Notes: generated by a model from the sequence alone, not told the origin. Positions 1-5,677 are shown, numbered from the stretch's first letter. The stretch is DNA of 6,988 bases from Pseudomonadota bacterium (GCA_021779635.1 JAJYAH010000363.1:1-6988), one strand, 5' to 3'. Program-made: numbers and translations.

Positions 1-678
1 AAGCTTCAGTAGGTTGACGACCTGGTTGCCGAAGGGCGGCAGAAAGACTCTGATTGCCTGGGGCAGAATAACGTGCCGGACGGTCTGGGCGGGGCTGAAG
101 CCCACAGACTTCGCGGCGGCCCATTGCCCGGGGTCGACCGAGAGGATGCCGCCGCGCACAGTCTCCGCCGTGTACGCGCTTTCGTTGAAGCCGAGGCCGA
201 GCAGCGCCGCAACGAACGGCGTGATCACCGCGTTGACGTTGAACGAGCCGAAGCCGGGGCCCATGCCGGGTAGGCCAAGGCTGAGATGCGGGTAGAGAGC
301 TGAAAAATTATAGAAGAATATAATCTGTACCAGTAGCGGCACCGAGCGGAAGAACCAGATATAGGCTGCGGCGACGCTGCGCAGCACGAGGTTGGTCGAC
401 ATCCGCATGAGCGCAAGGCAGGTGCCGGCAATGAGCGAAACGATCGTCGCGATGAAGGTGAGTTTCAGTGTGAGCAGTAGCCCATCGAGGATCGGCGGTG
501 CGAAAAGGTAATGCAGGGCGACGGGCCATTCGAAACGCGGGTTGGTGACCAGCGCTTCGATAAAGAGGGCCAGCAGGACGAGCAGAAACGCGGCCGCCAC
601 CCAGCGCCCGGGGTAGCGCCGTGGTACCACCACGGCGTCCCGGAGTTGCTCAAGCGTTACGCGTTCCCGCTCGTCCAT
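1..678 (-). CDS. Polar amino-acid ABC transporter permease (HisM/GlnP type), 3' end cut by window edge
   Basis: This inner-membrane permease half-subunit would form the channel for the solute delivered by the binding protein encoded just upstream. The frame is open for 226 codons from the ATG at 678 to base 1, so the C-terminus lies outside the window. After a cytoplasmic N-terminus there is a hydrophobic segment at about residues 27-45, and another at about 70-92. The family motif FRSVPLLVQIIFFY lies at 110-123, and a further hydrophobic stretch at about 150-163. The EAA loop that docks the ATPase is clear at about 167-207 (ESAYTAETVRGGI, GQWAAAKSVG, VILPQA). These are hallmarks of the His/Glu/opine permease family. 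The start lies 4 bases after the stop of the binding-protein gene, so the two are probably translationally coupled; its own SD is weak. A second permease and an ATPase are expected further left. The solute cannot be read from the sequence. Confidence 0.93.
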   Translation of the reverse strand, partial: MDERERVTLEQLRDAVVVPRRYPGRWVAAAFLLVLLALFIEALVTNPRFEWPVALHYLFAPPILDGLLLTLKLTFIATIVSLIAGTCLALMRMSTNLVLRSVAAAYIWFFRSVPLLVQIIFFYNFSALYPHLSLGLPGMGPGFGSFNVNAVITPFVAALLGLGFNESAYTAETVRGGILSVDPGQWAAAKSVGFSPAQTVRHVILPQAIRVFLPPFGNQVVNLLKL

Positions 679-682
679 GGTC

Positions 683-1624
683 TCAGTAGCGAGCTTGGTT
701 AACGGTGGCCTTCGGCACCATATTTGCCTCTAGGCCATAGAGGGCGAAAATTTTCGCGTAGACGCCACTGTCCATTAGCTTTTGCAGCGCAAGCCGCATG
801 GGCTCGGTCAGGCCGCTATTCTTGGGCACGGCAATGCCATCAACCGCGAGCCCGATCGGGGCGCCACCCTGCTTCGCTTTGCCGTGCGAAATTTGTGCGA
901 TGTAGGCAAGCTGGGCGCTCGCGCCCATCATGACTTCGGTTCGACCGCTGACGAGGGCGAGTAACATCTGGTCGTTGCCCTGATAGACATTGACGGTGAG
1001 TGCGGGCTTGCCCTCGGCCTTGCATTGCGCAGCTTGCTTCTCGAGATAGCCCTCTTCGACGCTGCCGCGGATGGAGCCGACGGTCAAGCCACACATCTCG
1101 GCAAGCGTCAGGTTATGCAGCTTGCTATCGGCGGCGACGAGGATGCTTGAGCCGTCGACCAGGTAGTCGACGAAGTCCACAACTGTCTCGCGCTTCTTGG
1201 TGTCGAGCATGTCAGAGATCGAAAACTGGGCGCGGCCAGATTGCAGGCTCGGAATCATGTCGTCGAACGGCGTATTGGTGACCGTGACGTTGACGCCTAG
1301 CACGTAGCCGAGCGCCTGCGCCATATCGACCGTGACGCCCTTTATCGTCGAGCCCTCGACCCAGGCGATCGGCTTGCCTGACGTGCCGTCTGTCGCCATG
1401 ACGAAGGTACCCTTGGACTGAAGCTGCTTCGGCAGAGCGTCGTGCAGCACCCCCTTAAGGTTCGCCGGCAAAAGCGCGGCGATCTGCGGATTGAGGCTGG
1501 GGTCGGCGGCGTGAGCGGCCCCGAATGGGGCGACCAGGCAACCGAGTGCGGCAGCGAGTAGCATGCGCCGAAGCGGCGAACGGCGTGCGGTGGGTGGGGA
1601 GCGATCGCGACCGATGGATGGCAT
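683..1624 (-). CDS. Periplasmic substrate-binding protein, family 3 (polar amino-acid ABC importer)
   Basis: This is a 313-residue secreted binding protein that captures the solute for the adjacent permease. I start it at the ATG at 1624 because AGGAGA lies 8 bases upstream; an ATG 15 codons earlier has no comparable site and would spoil the signal peptide. Residues 1-39 form a Sec signal peptide: an arginine-rich start ending PLRR, a hydrophobic core MLLAAALGCL, then AAHA before the likely cleavage at ADP. The mature part has the family-3 pattern: a lobe start KGTFVMATDG (71-80), GVTVDMAQALGYVLG (96-110), FDDMIPSLQSGRAQFSISDM (120-139), DTKKRETVVDFVDYL (141-155) and the second-lobe segment TVGSIRGSVEEGYL (181-194). 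Cys178 and Cys201 bracket that segment and could form a disulfide, a pattern I recall from some relatives. It follows the ureohydrolase gene after 62 bases. Family placement is secure; the ligand is probably a polar or cationic amino-acid-like molecule. Confidence 0.94.
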   Translation of the reverse strand: MPSIGRDRSPPTARRSPLRRMLLAAALGCLVAPFGAAHAADPSLNPQIAALLPANLKGVLHDALPKQLQSKGTFVMATDGTSGKPIAWVEGSTIKGVTVDMAQALGYVLGVNVTVTNTPFDDMIPSLQSGRAQFSISDMLDTKKRETVVDFVDYLVDGSSILVAADSKLHNLTLAEMCGLTVGSIRGSVEEGYLEKQAAQCKAEGKPALTVNVYQGNDQMLLALVSGRTEVMMGASAQLAYIAQISHGKAKQGGAPIGLAVDGIAVPKNSGLTEPMRLALQKLMDSGVYAKIFALYGLEANMVPKATVNQARY

Positions 1625-1686
1625 TGGCGGAGTCTCCTGTGCGATGGATCGAGGGTTGACGGCGAGCACGGCGCAGGTGGACGCGG

Positions 1687-2646
1687 CTACTTACCGCGCC
1701 CCTTGAAGTACCCGGCACGCACGGCGGCACCGATGAGATTCACGAAGCAGCGCCCGGCCGTGATGCATGTTATTTGGTTCACGTCCATCGGCGGCACGAT
1801 CTCAACCGCGTCCATACCGACCACCCTCCCCTTGGCCACTAGGCCGTGGATGAGCTTGCGGACCTCGTTCAGGTGCAGGCCGTTCGGATGGGGCGCGAAA
1901 ACACCAGGCGCGATGCCCGCATTCATGCCGTCGAGATCGAGGGTGATGTAGTAGTTCCCGCCATCGGGGATGCGGGCGAGCACAGATTCCATGCCATGGT
2001 CATGCACCTCGTCGGCGGTGATGAGATGCGCACCATACGCGAGCGCGGCGTCGACCTCCTCCTGGCGAGCGCTGCCACTGGCGCCGAGGCCAATCTGGAA
2101 GATCTCGCCGATGTGTTTCATTTCGGATGCGCGCCGGATTGGGCTCGACAGGCCCTCGCGCACACCGTTGACGTCATTGCGCCAATCGATGTGCTGGTCG
2201 ATCTGGATGAGGGTGATCGGGCCCAAACTATCGAGGGCGCGGAAAACTGGAATGGGAATGCCATGATCGCCGCCGAGGACGATAGGCATGGCGCCAGACG
2301 CAACGATCTTTCGTACGACCACCTCGGCATTACGGGAATGGGCCGAGGGATCAAGATGGTCGGCAAATACGTCACCGCAATCGACCGCGCGGATTGGCTT
2401 GTCGGCATAGAGCGGACCGCCAAGATCGAAATCGTAACGCTCGAGGGAGCGAACGATTGCGCCACTAGCGTCGCGCATGGCGCGGGGCATTAGGCTCTGC
2501 GCACTAGCGATCTCGGCGAAACTATATGACTGGCCAAAGGGGATGCCGAGAAAGGCGATATCGGCGTTGAGGTTGTCGAGGTCTGTGCATTTCTCGGAAT
2601 GCAGGAACGTCTCATGTCCCGCGTTGGACGGGATGGTCAATGGCAT
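1687..2646 (-). CDS. Agmatinase/guanidinobutyrase-family ureohydrolase (divergent subfamily)
   Basis: This 319-residue cytoplasmic enzyme belongs to the arginase/agmatinase fold, which uses a binuclear metal centre to hydrolyse a guanidino group to urea plus an amine. All six expected metal ligands are visible: His128 in GGDHG, Asp150, His152 and Asp154 in DQHID, and Asp237 and Asp239 in TLDLDG. The conserved late glutamate is Glu282 in GMDAVEIVPP. Other positions deviate. The classical DIDxLDPAFAPGTGTP reads DLDGMNAGIAPGVFAP (237-252), and the HGTMF segment of agmatinase, with its active-site histidine, is replaced by EGLSSPIRRA (about 164-173). The true substrate may therefore not be agmatine. 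The start ATG at 2646 is preceded by GAGGTGA. It is the first large gene of an operon with an amino-acid-type importer and lies divergent from a LysR regulator, which suggests inducible catabolism of an imported guanidino compound (inference). Confidence 0.92.
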   Translation of the reverse strand: MPLTIPSNAGHETFLHSEKCTDLDNLNADIAFLGIPFGQSYSFAEIASAQSLMPRAMRDASGAIVRSLERYDFDLGGPLYADKPIRAVDCGDVFADHLDPSAHSRNAEVVVRKIVASGAMPIVLGGDHGIPIPVFRALDSLGPITLIQIDQHIDWRNDVNGVREGLSSPIRRASEMKHIGEIFQIGLGASGSARQEEVDAALAYGAHLITADEVHDHGMESVLARIPDGGNYYITLDLDGMNAGIAPGVFAPHPNGLHLNEVRKLIHGLVAKGRVVGMDAVEIVPPMDVNQITCITAGRCFVNLIGAAVRAGYFKGRGK

Positions 2647-2649
2647 CTC

Positions 2650-2733
2650 TCACCTCGTGACATGGCGCCCTTTCCGGCGGCGCTTGTTGCGTTGATCGGG
2701 CAAATTCCGGGCGAGAGGCGCATTTGCGCACAT
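2650..2733 (-). CDS. Candidate arginine-rich leader peptide upstream of the ureohydrolase gene
   Basis: On the minus strand, ATG at 2733-2731 opens a frame of 27 codons ending in TGA at 2652-2650. The SD is near-perfect: GGGAGGAGG at 2747-2739 with AGGAGG 5 bases from the ATG, stronger than that of the ureohydrolase itself. The peptide begins MCANAPLARN and ends NKRRRKGRHVTR; seven of 27 residues are Arg and two are Lys, clustered in the last 13. The stop codon is embedded in the ureohydrolase SD (GAGGTGA), and the next ATG is only 3 bases beyond it in the same frame, so a ribosome finishing the leader would sit on the downstream start. That arrangement fits translational coupling or a sensing leader peptide for arginine or a related cation. 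No homologue is known to me. It could instead be a chance reading frame in GC-rich DNA, so confidence is moderate. Confidence 0.4.
   Translation of the reverse strand: MCANAPLARNLPDQRNKRRRKGRHVTR
2687..2703. promoter_or_regulatory. TTGC-N9-GCAA dyad, possible secondary regulator half-sites
   Basis: TTGC at 2687-2690 and GCAA at 2700-2703 form an interrupted dyad with the same half-site as the stronger inverted repeat at 2811-2827, but with a 9-base instead of a 7-base gap between the tetramers. It lies inside the candidate leader reading frame. Function is inferred only from the repeated half-site. Confidence 0.2.
2718..2729. repeat. Small inverted repeat GCGCA-TT-TGCGC
   Basis: A perfect 5+2+5 inverted repeat in the divergent intergenic region. 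On the operon transcript it covers the first codons of the candidate leader frame, so it could be either DNA symmetry or a very small RNA hairpin. No function can be assigned. Confidence 0.25.
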
Positions 2734-2778
2734 TGCGGCCTCCTCCCTGGCAGCGGCCAATTTCTACGCCGCTGCAGA

Positions 2779-2792
2779 ACGTGCGCGCACGT
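2779..2792. promoter_or_regulatory. 14-base perfect palindrome ACGTGCGCGCACGT
   Basis: A continuous perfect palindrome in the middle of the gap between the ureohydrolase operon and the divergent regulator. Its position allows a role as a protein-binding site for either promoter, but it does not fit the T-N11-A pattern of LysR proteins, and short alternating GC palindromes arise easily in this kind of DNA. Confidence 0.25.
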
Positions 2793-2810
2793 GGTAAATT
2801 GAGTCGTGTT

Positions 2811-2827
2811 GTTGCAAAAGTTGCAAC
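2811..2827. promoter_or_regulatory. Likely LysR-type operator (perfect inverted repeat GTTGCAA-AAG-TTGCAAC)
   Basis: A perfect 7+3+7 inverted repeat that contains the T-N11-A layout typical of LysR-family binding sites (T at 2813, A at 2825). It lies 13 bases before the regulator's start codon and just ahead of its SD, a good place for autorepression. For the divergent operon, a transcript starting a little upstream of the leader SD (around 2755-2765) would put this site about 50-70 bases upstream of the start, the classical LysR activation position. The transcription start is not visible in the sequence, so the second role is inference. Confidence 0.6.
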
Positions 2828-2840
2828 ATTGGAGGGTCAG

Positions 2841-3839
2841 ATGAGCCGGATCCGACTAACCGAGCGGGATCTCCGACTCCTCAGCATCTTTGGCGCGCTG
2901 GTCGAAACTGGCGGGCTGACCGCCGCCGAAGCGAGCCTGGGAATGGAACGATCGACGATCAGCCGACACCTGCAGGCGCTCGAGGGACGAGTGGGCGGCA
3001 CGCTGTGCACGCGAGGACCCGCCGGGTTCCAGGTGACCGAGCTTGGCCAAAAGGTCTACCGGGCAGCGTTAGCTGCGCGCGACGCAACGCTGCGTGCCGA
3101 AGAGGTGCTGACAGAAGCCGTCAAGGGACTTAGCGGCAAGCTGCTGCTCGGCGTCGCCGACAACACAATCAGCAATCCCGATTGCCATTTGGTACGCGCA
3201 ATCGGGATATTCCGCTCAGTGGCGCCCGACGTAGAGACCAATCTCTCGATCGCGCCGCCACCAGAAATAATCCAAGACATCATCCACCGCCGGCTCGACT
3301 ATGCGTTCCTCGCGATTCCTCCCGCACGATTTGGACTCGCGGCCGAACCGCTCTTTGATGAGGAGTTTCGCCTCTACGCACGTCGTCCCGCTAGCGGTGC
3401 GCTACGACTTCAGGACCTGGCGCAATTCGGCTTGGCGATTGCGATGCGCGCTGACCACTGGCAGAGTCAGGTTCTCGCAGAAGAGCTACGGTTGCCGTAT
3501 CACGGGTATGCTCGCGGGCTCGAGTCCGAGGCGACGCTGATTGCGAGCGGCGGCTATGTCGGCTTTCTGCCGACGCACCTGGTGGGCGCGCTTGCGCCGC
3601 GCTACCGGATGGCGGAGGTGCGGGGCGCAGAGCACTTGCGCTACGCGATTACATTCTCTCTTGTCTATGATCGCAACCGGACAACGTCTCCAGCCGGGCA
3701 AGCATTCGCACAGGTCATTCGCGACGTTTATGGCCCCTACGATCGGGCGCCGGCGACCGGCGCCTTTCATGGCGGGAAAATCACAACACAGGATGCCGTC
3801 AAAGTGGTGCGTCGGCGGAGCAGGCATGTTCGGGAATAG
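2841..3839 (+). CDS. LysR-family transcriptional regulator
   Basis: A 332-residue DNA-binding regulator, divergent from the ureohydrolase operon and probably its activator. I start it at the ATG at 2841 because GGAGG lies 5 bases upstream (2831-2835); the longer frame from a TTG at 2724 has no SD and adds low-complexity sequence. The N-terminal winged helix-turn-helix spans about residues 8-67: FGALVETGGLTAAEASLGM, then the recognition helix RSTISRHLQALEGRVGGTLC, followed by TRGPAGFQVTELG. A linker helix (about 70-96) leads to the co-inducer domain beginning SGKLLLGVADN at 98, with RLDYAFLAIP (151-160) and IASGGYVGFLP (235-244) as recognisable family segments. The usual fold ends near residue 300; about 30 further basic residues ending RRRSRHVRE look unlike a normal LysR tail and follow a terminator-like hairpin, so the 3' end may have been extended by a nearby rearrangement. 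The inducer is unknown but may be the operon's guanidino substrate. Confidence 0.93.
   Translation: MSRIRLTERDLRLLSIFGALVETGGLTAAEASLGMERSTISRHLQALEGRVGGTLCTRGPAGFQVTELGQKVYRAALAARDATLRAEEVLTEAVKGLSGKLLLGVADNTISNPDCHLVRAIGIFRSVAPDVETNLSIAPPPEIIQDIIHRRLDYAFLAIPPARFGLAAEPLFDEEFRLYARRPASGALRLQDLAQFGLAIAMRADHWQSQVLAEELRLPYHGYARGLESEATLIASGGYVGFLPTHLVGALAPRYRMAEVRGAEHLRYAITFSLVYDRNRTTSPAGQAFAQVIRDVYGPYDRAPATGAFHGGKITTQDAVKVVRRRSRHVRE
3746..3767 (+). terminator. Terminator-like hairpin inside the 3' part of the regulator gene
   Basis: GGCGCCGG (3746-3753), loop CGA, CCGGCGCC (3757-3764), then TTT. This is a perfect 8-bp GC stem followed by a short T run, oriented for plus-strand transcription. It lies within the regulator reading frame at about residues 302-309, just where the LysR fold should end. 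It may mark the original end of the gene; the T run is short, so termination efficiency is uncertain. Confidence 0.35.
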
Positions 3840-3897
3840 GCCCTTGGTCGCGCTTGCCGGCAGCTGATGGACACGACGGAATGGCTGGCTGCTGCAC

Positions 3898-4088
3898 AGG
3901 TTGGGCTTGGACCGGGTGATCTCGGCCAGCGCCAGATCGCCGCCTTTCTCGTAGAGGTCTCGAAAGCGGTAGAAACTGTGGCGGCTGTAGCCCATCACCC
4001 GGCAGGCCTGGGTCACGCTGCCCAGTTGCTTGGCCAGTTCCAGCAAGCCGACCTTGGCCTTGATCACCTTGCGCTCGGTTGTCGTCAT
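3898..4088 (-). pseudogene. Truncated IS481-family transposase (N-terminal 64 codons)
   Basis: The minus-strand frame from ATG 4088 begins MTTTERKVIKAKVGLLELAK and continues through QACRVMGYSRHSFYRFRDLY and LALAEITRSKPNL. This is the helix-turn-helix N-terminus of a widespread IS481-type transposase as I remember the family. A GGAG SD lies 8 bases before the ATG. Recognisable similarity stops at about codon 64 (base 3897). The frame stays open for many codons beyond but then only mirrors the regulator gene on the other strand and carries no DDE catalytic core. The full enzyme would be several hundred residues, so this copy cannot transpose. It records an insertion followed by deletion, or a partial-copy rearrangement, at the boundary of the two transport loci. 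Confidence 0.82.
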
Positions 4089-4191
4089 GACGGTCTCTCC
4101 AGTGAAACCGGCCGGGACGCCGCGCTGCGCCCATGGCTCCGCGCCCCGGCCGCTCAGCCCACCGATGCAAGCCGTCCGTCAGATCATGTCA
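3898..4191 (-). mobile_element. Remnant of an IS481-type insertion sequence
   Basis: The remnant comprises the transposase start and about 100 bases upstream of it. The outer end is probably near 4171-4191, where the minus strand reads TGACATGATCTGACGGACGG, the sort of sequence that could be a terminal inverted repeat. No partner repeat remains on the other side because the element is cut at about 3897, so the exact terminus and any target duplication cannot be fixed. Bases 3840-3897, between the regulator stop and this remnant, show no recognisable gene. Confidence 0.55.
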
Positions 4192-4333
4192 AGACTTCTA
4201 CAGCCAAGAGCATGCGCCAAGCCTGCGCCGCCGAGATCGCCGTCGGGTACCGGCACCAAGCATTGGATTCGGTCCAATAGCCGAGTGACAGCGCATCAAG
4301 CGTGACATCTTCCGACAGCAAACCCTGGTGCAT
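4184..4333 (-). CDS. Unrecognised 49-residue reading frame, possibly truncated by the IS end
   Basis: I do not recognise this protein. On the minus strand an ATG at 4333 follows a full-consensus SD, AGGAGGTGA (4349-4341), with 7 bases between them. The product begins MHQGLLSEDV and contains LSLGYWTESNAWCRYP with three tryptophans overall, then a helix-like end AAQAWRMLLAVEVLT. It is acidic to neutral with no obvious signal or membrane segment. Its last codons and TGA fall in the putative IS terminus (4171-4191), so the native protein may have been longer and been cut when the element inserted. The SD is the main support; without homology it could be chance, since the wider frame is open far upstream, as is common for antisense frames in GC-rich DNA. 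Confidence 0.35.
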   Translation of the reverse strand: MHQGLLSEDVTLDALSLGYWTESNAWCRYPTAISAAQAWRMLLAVEVLT

Positions 4334-4349
4334 CGCTAACTCACCTCCT

Positions 4350-4543
4350 AACGCCCTTCCCGATGAGCCAGATCCTCCGCGGGCAATCCGCTCCCGCTGT
4401 CTCAAAGCATTCAACGAGGAACTCGGCGGCGCACGATGCTGTTCAGCAGCCGCCCCCTCTCCCCCGGGCGTGAAAAAAACCTTGCCGCGGCAGCGTGCCT
4501 GACAGATCATCCCCGTGCGTCCCGGCAAAAAACGGAGGAGACA
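4350..4543. other. Intergenic leader before the PotD-like gene
   Basis: No gene, tRNA or convincing promoter is visible here. The stretch contains an A7 run (4473-4479) next to the palindrome TGCCGCGGCA (4483-4492), and an A6 run just before the strong SD GGAGG (4534-4538) of the next gene. On the minus strand the palindrome followed by a T run weakly resembles a terminator, but the stem is too short to call. The promoter of the right-hand operon is presumably in or before this stretch. Confidence 0.4.
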
Positions 4544-5647
4544 ATGATGAATCATCGGGGGATGACGGATCCCAGCTCGCTGCAGGATCCGGTGCGCTAT
4601 TCGGCGGGGCGGCGCGAGGTGCTGGCGGGTTCGGCCGGCGCGCTGATGCTCTCCGCCTTCATGGCCAGGACCGCCCGCGCGGCCCAGAGCCTCACGGTTT
4701 CCGATCCGGGCGGCGCATGGTCGCCCGCCGACGACGTCGCCTTCATCAAGCCATTCGAGAAAGCGACGGGCGTGCATATCAACCACGTGGCGCGGCAGAG
4801 CTATCCCTCGGTCCAGATCAAGGCCGACGTCGAAGCTAAGTCCTATACTTGGGATGTAGTCACGGCGACTATCGCTGACGTCTACGAGCTCGACAAGAAC
4901 GGCGACCTGCTCGAAAAGCTCGATTGGTCCTCGCCCGACATGAAGCAGATCATGCCGCAGGCGCGCCGCTCAAACTGGATGGGCACCGACACCTACGCGA
5001 CGGTGATCGCCTACCGTACCAGCAAATACGGCAAGAACGGCCCCACTAGCTGGGCCGATTTCTGGAACGTCGAGAAATTCCCCGGCCGGCGCGCGATGCA
5101 CAAGCATCCGATCGACACGCTGGAGGAAGCGCTGCTCGCCGATGGCGTCCCGATGGACAAGCTCTATCCGATCGACATGAACCGCGCCTTCAAGAAGCTC
5201 GACCAGATTAAGAACCATGTTGCGGTGTGGTGGACCACCGGCGCGCAGACAACGCAGATGCTCGAAAGCGGCGAGGTGGACATGTTGCCGGCCTGGAACG
5301 GCCGCGCCCAGGTCGTGATCGACGCCGGCAAGCCGGCAGCCATCTCCTGGAATCAGGGCATCTACTCGATGGAAGGCTGGGTCATCCCCAAGGGCGATCC
5401 GAGGGCCGCACTCGGCCGCAAATTCGTTGCCTTCACCGCCAATGCCAAGCGCCAGGCCAAGCTCGTCGAGCACCTCAGCTACGGGCCTACGAACCCGCAC
5501 GCCTACGATTTCATCCCGAAGGAACGTGCCGCGAAGCTGCCGACTGCGCCGCAGAACCTGAAGCTGATGGTGGAGTCCAACACCGCCTGGTGGGGCGAGA
5601 ACAAGGAAAAGGCGATCCAGCGCTTTAACGCCTGGTTACTGAGCTGA
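4544..5647 (+). CDS. PotD-like periplasmic binding protein (polyamine/opine-type ABC importer), Tat-exported
   Basis: A 367-residue secreted solute-binding protein and first gene of an importer operon. I start it at ATG 4544, 5 bases after GGAGG; the adjacent ATG at 4547 is equally possible. Residues 22-48 look like a twin-arginine signal: GRREVLAG, a hydrophobic run AGALMLSAFMA, then ARAAQS, implying export already folded. The mature part starts LTVSDPGGAWSPADD and shows the PotD/PotF layout: FEKATGVHINHV (71-82), YTWDVVTATIADVYELDKNG (101-120), PTSWADFWNVEKFPGRRAM (167-185), the hinge/ligand segment MLPAWNGRAQVVIDAG (247-262) and GIYSMEGWVIPKGDP (272-286). Trp251 matches a ligand-contact tryptophan of E. 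coli PotD, but the WMD contact segment of PotD reads SME at 275-277. A ligand other than spermidine/putrescine is therefore likely, although a cationic amine is still plausible. The ATPase and permease genes follow. Confidence 0.93.
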   Translation: MMNHRGMTDPSSLQDPVRYSAGRREVLAGSAGALMLSAFMARTARAAQSLTVSDPGGAWSPADDVAFIKPFEKATGVHINHVARQSYPSVQIKADVEAKSYTWDVVTATIADVYELDKNGDLLEKLDWSSPDMKQIMPQARRSNWMGTDTYATVIAYRTSKYGKNGPTSWADFWNVEKFPGRRAMHKHPIDTLEEALLADGVPMDKLYPIDMNRAFKKLDQIKNHVAVWWTTGAQTTQMLESGEVDMLPAWNGRAQVVIDAGKPAAISWNQGIYSMEGWVIPKGDPRAALGRKFVAFTANAKRQAKLVEHLSYGPTNPHAYDFIPKERAAKLPTAPQNLKLMVESNTAWWGENKEKAIQRFNAWLLS

Positions 5648-5677
5648 ACCGACCCGCGCTTCCCGCCGGCAGCTCCG

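Noticed and set aside
1..6. Window starts exactly with AAGCTT
   Set aside because: Probably a restriction-site fragment end rather than biology; a second AAGCTT at 6291 is inside the ATPase gene and shows nothing further.
319..324. TATAAT, a consensus -10 hexamer on the plus strand
   Set aside because: It lies inside the permease coding region on the opposite strand (codons for the IIFFYNF segment), with no downstream plus-strand gene to serve.
1846..2493. 215-codon plus-strand open frame
   Set aside because: It lies antisense to the ureohydrolase, whose metal-ligand motifs are intact. The open antisense frame is a by-product of GC-rich codon bias.
2724..2840. 39-codon N-terminal extension of the LysR regulator from a TTG start
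   Set aside because: There is no SD at the TTG, whereas GGAGG precedes the ATG at 2841 and the LysR helix-turn-helix begins at the normal distance from that ATG. The extension would also cover the operator-like repeat.
4473..4492. T run plus TGCCGCGGCA palindrome, resembling a minus-strand terminator
   Set aside because: The palindrome can form only a three-base-pair stem with a usable loop, too weak for an intrinsic terminator.
4499..4511. CAGATCAT near 4504, repeating eight bases of the putative IS end at 4180-4187
   Set aside because: It is in the same orientation rather than inverted and only eight bases long, so it is not convincing as the other IS terminus.
4970..5500. 176-codon minus-strand open frame
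   Set aside because: Antisense to the PotD-like gene, with no SD and no recognisable family.
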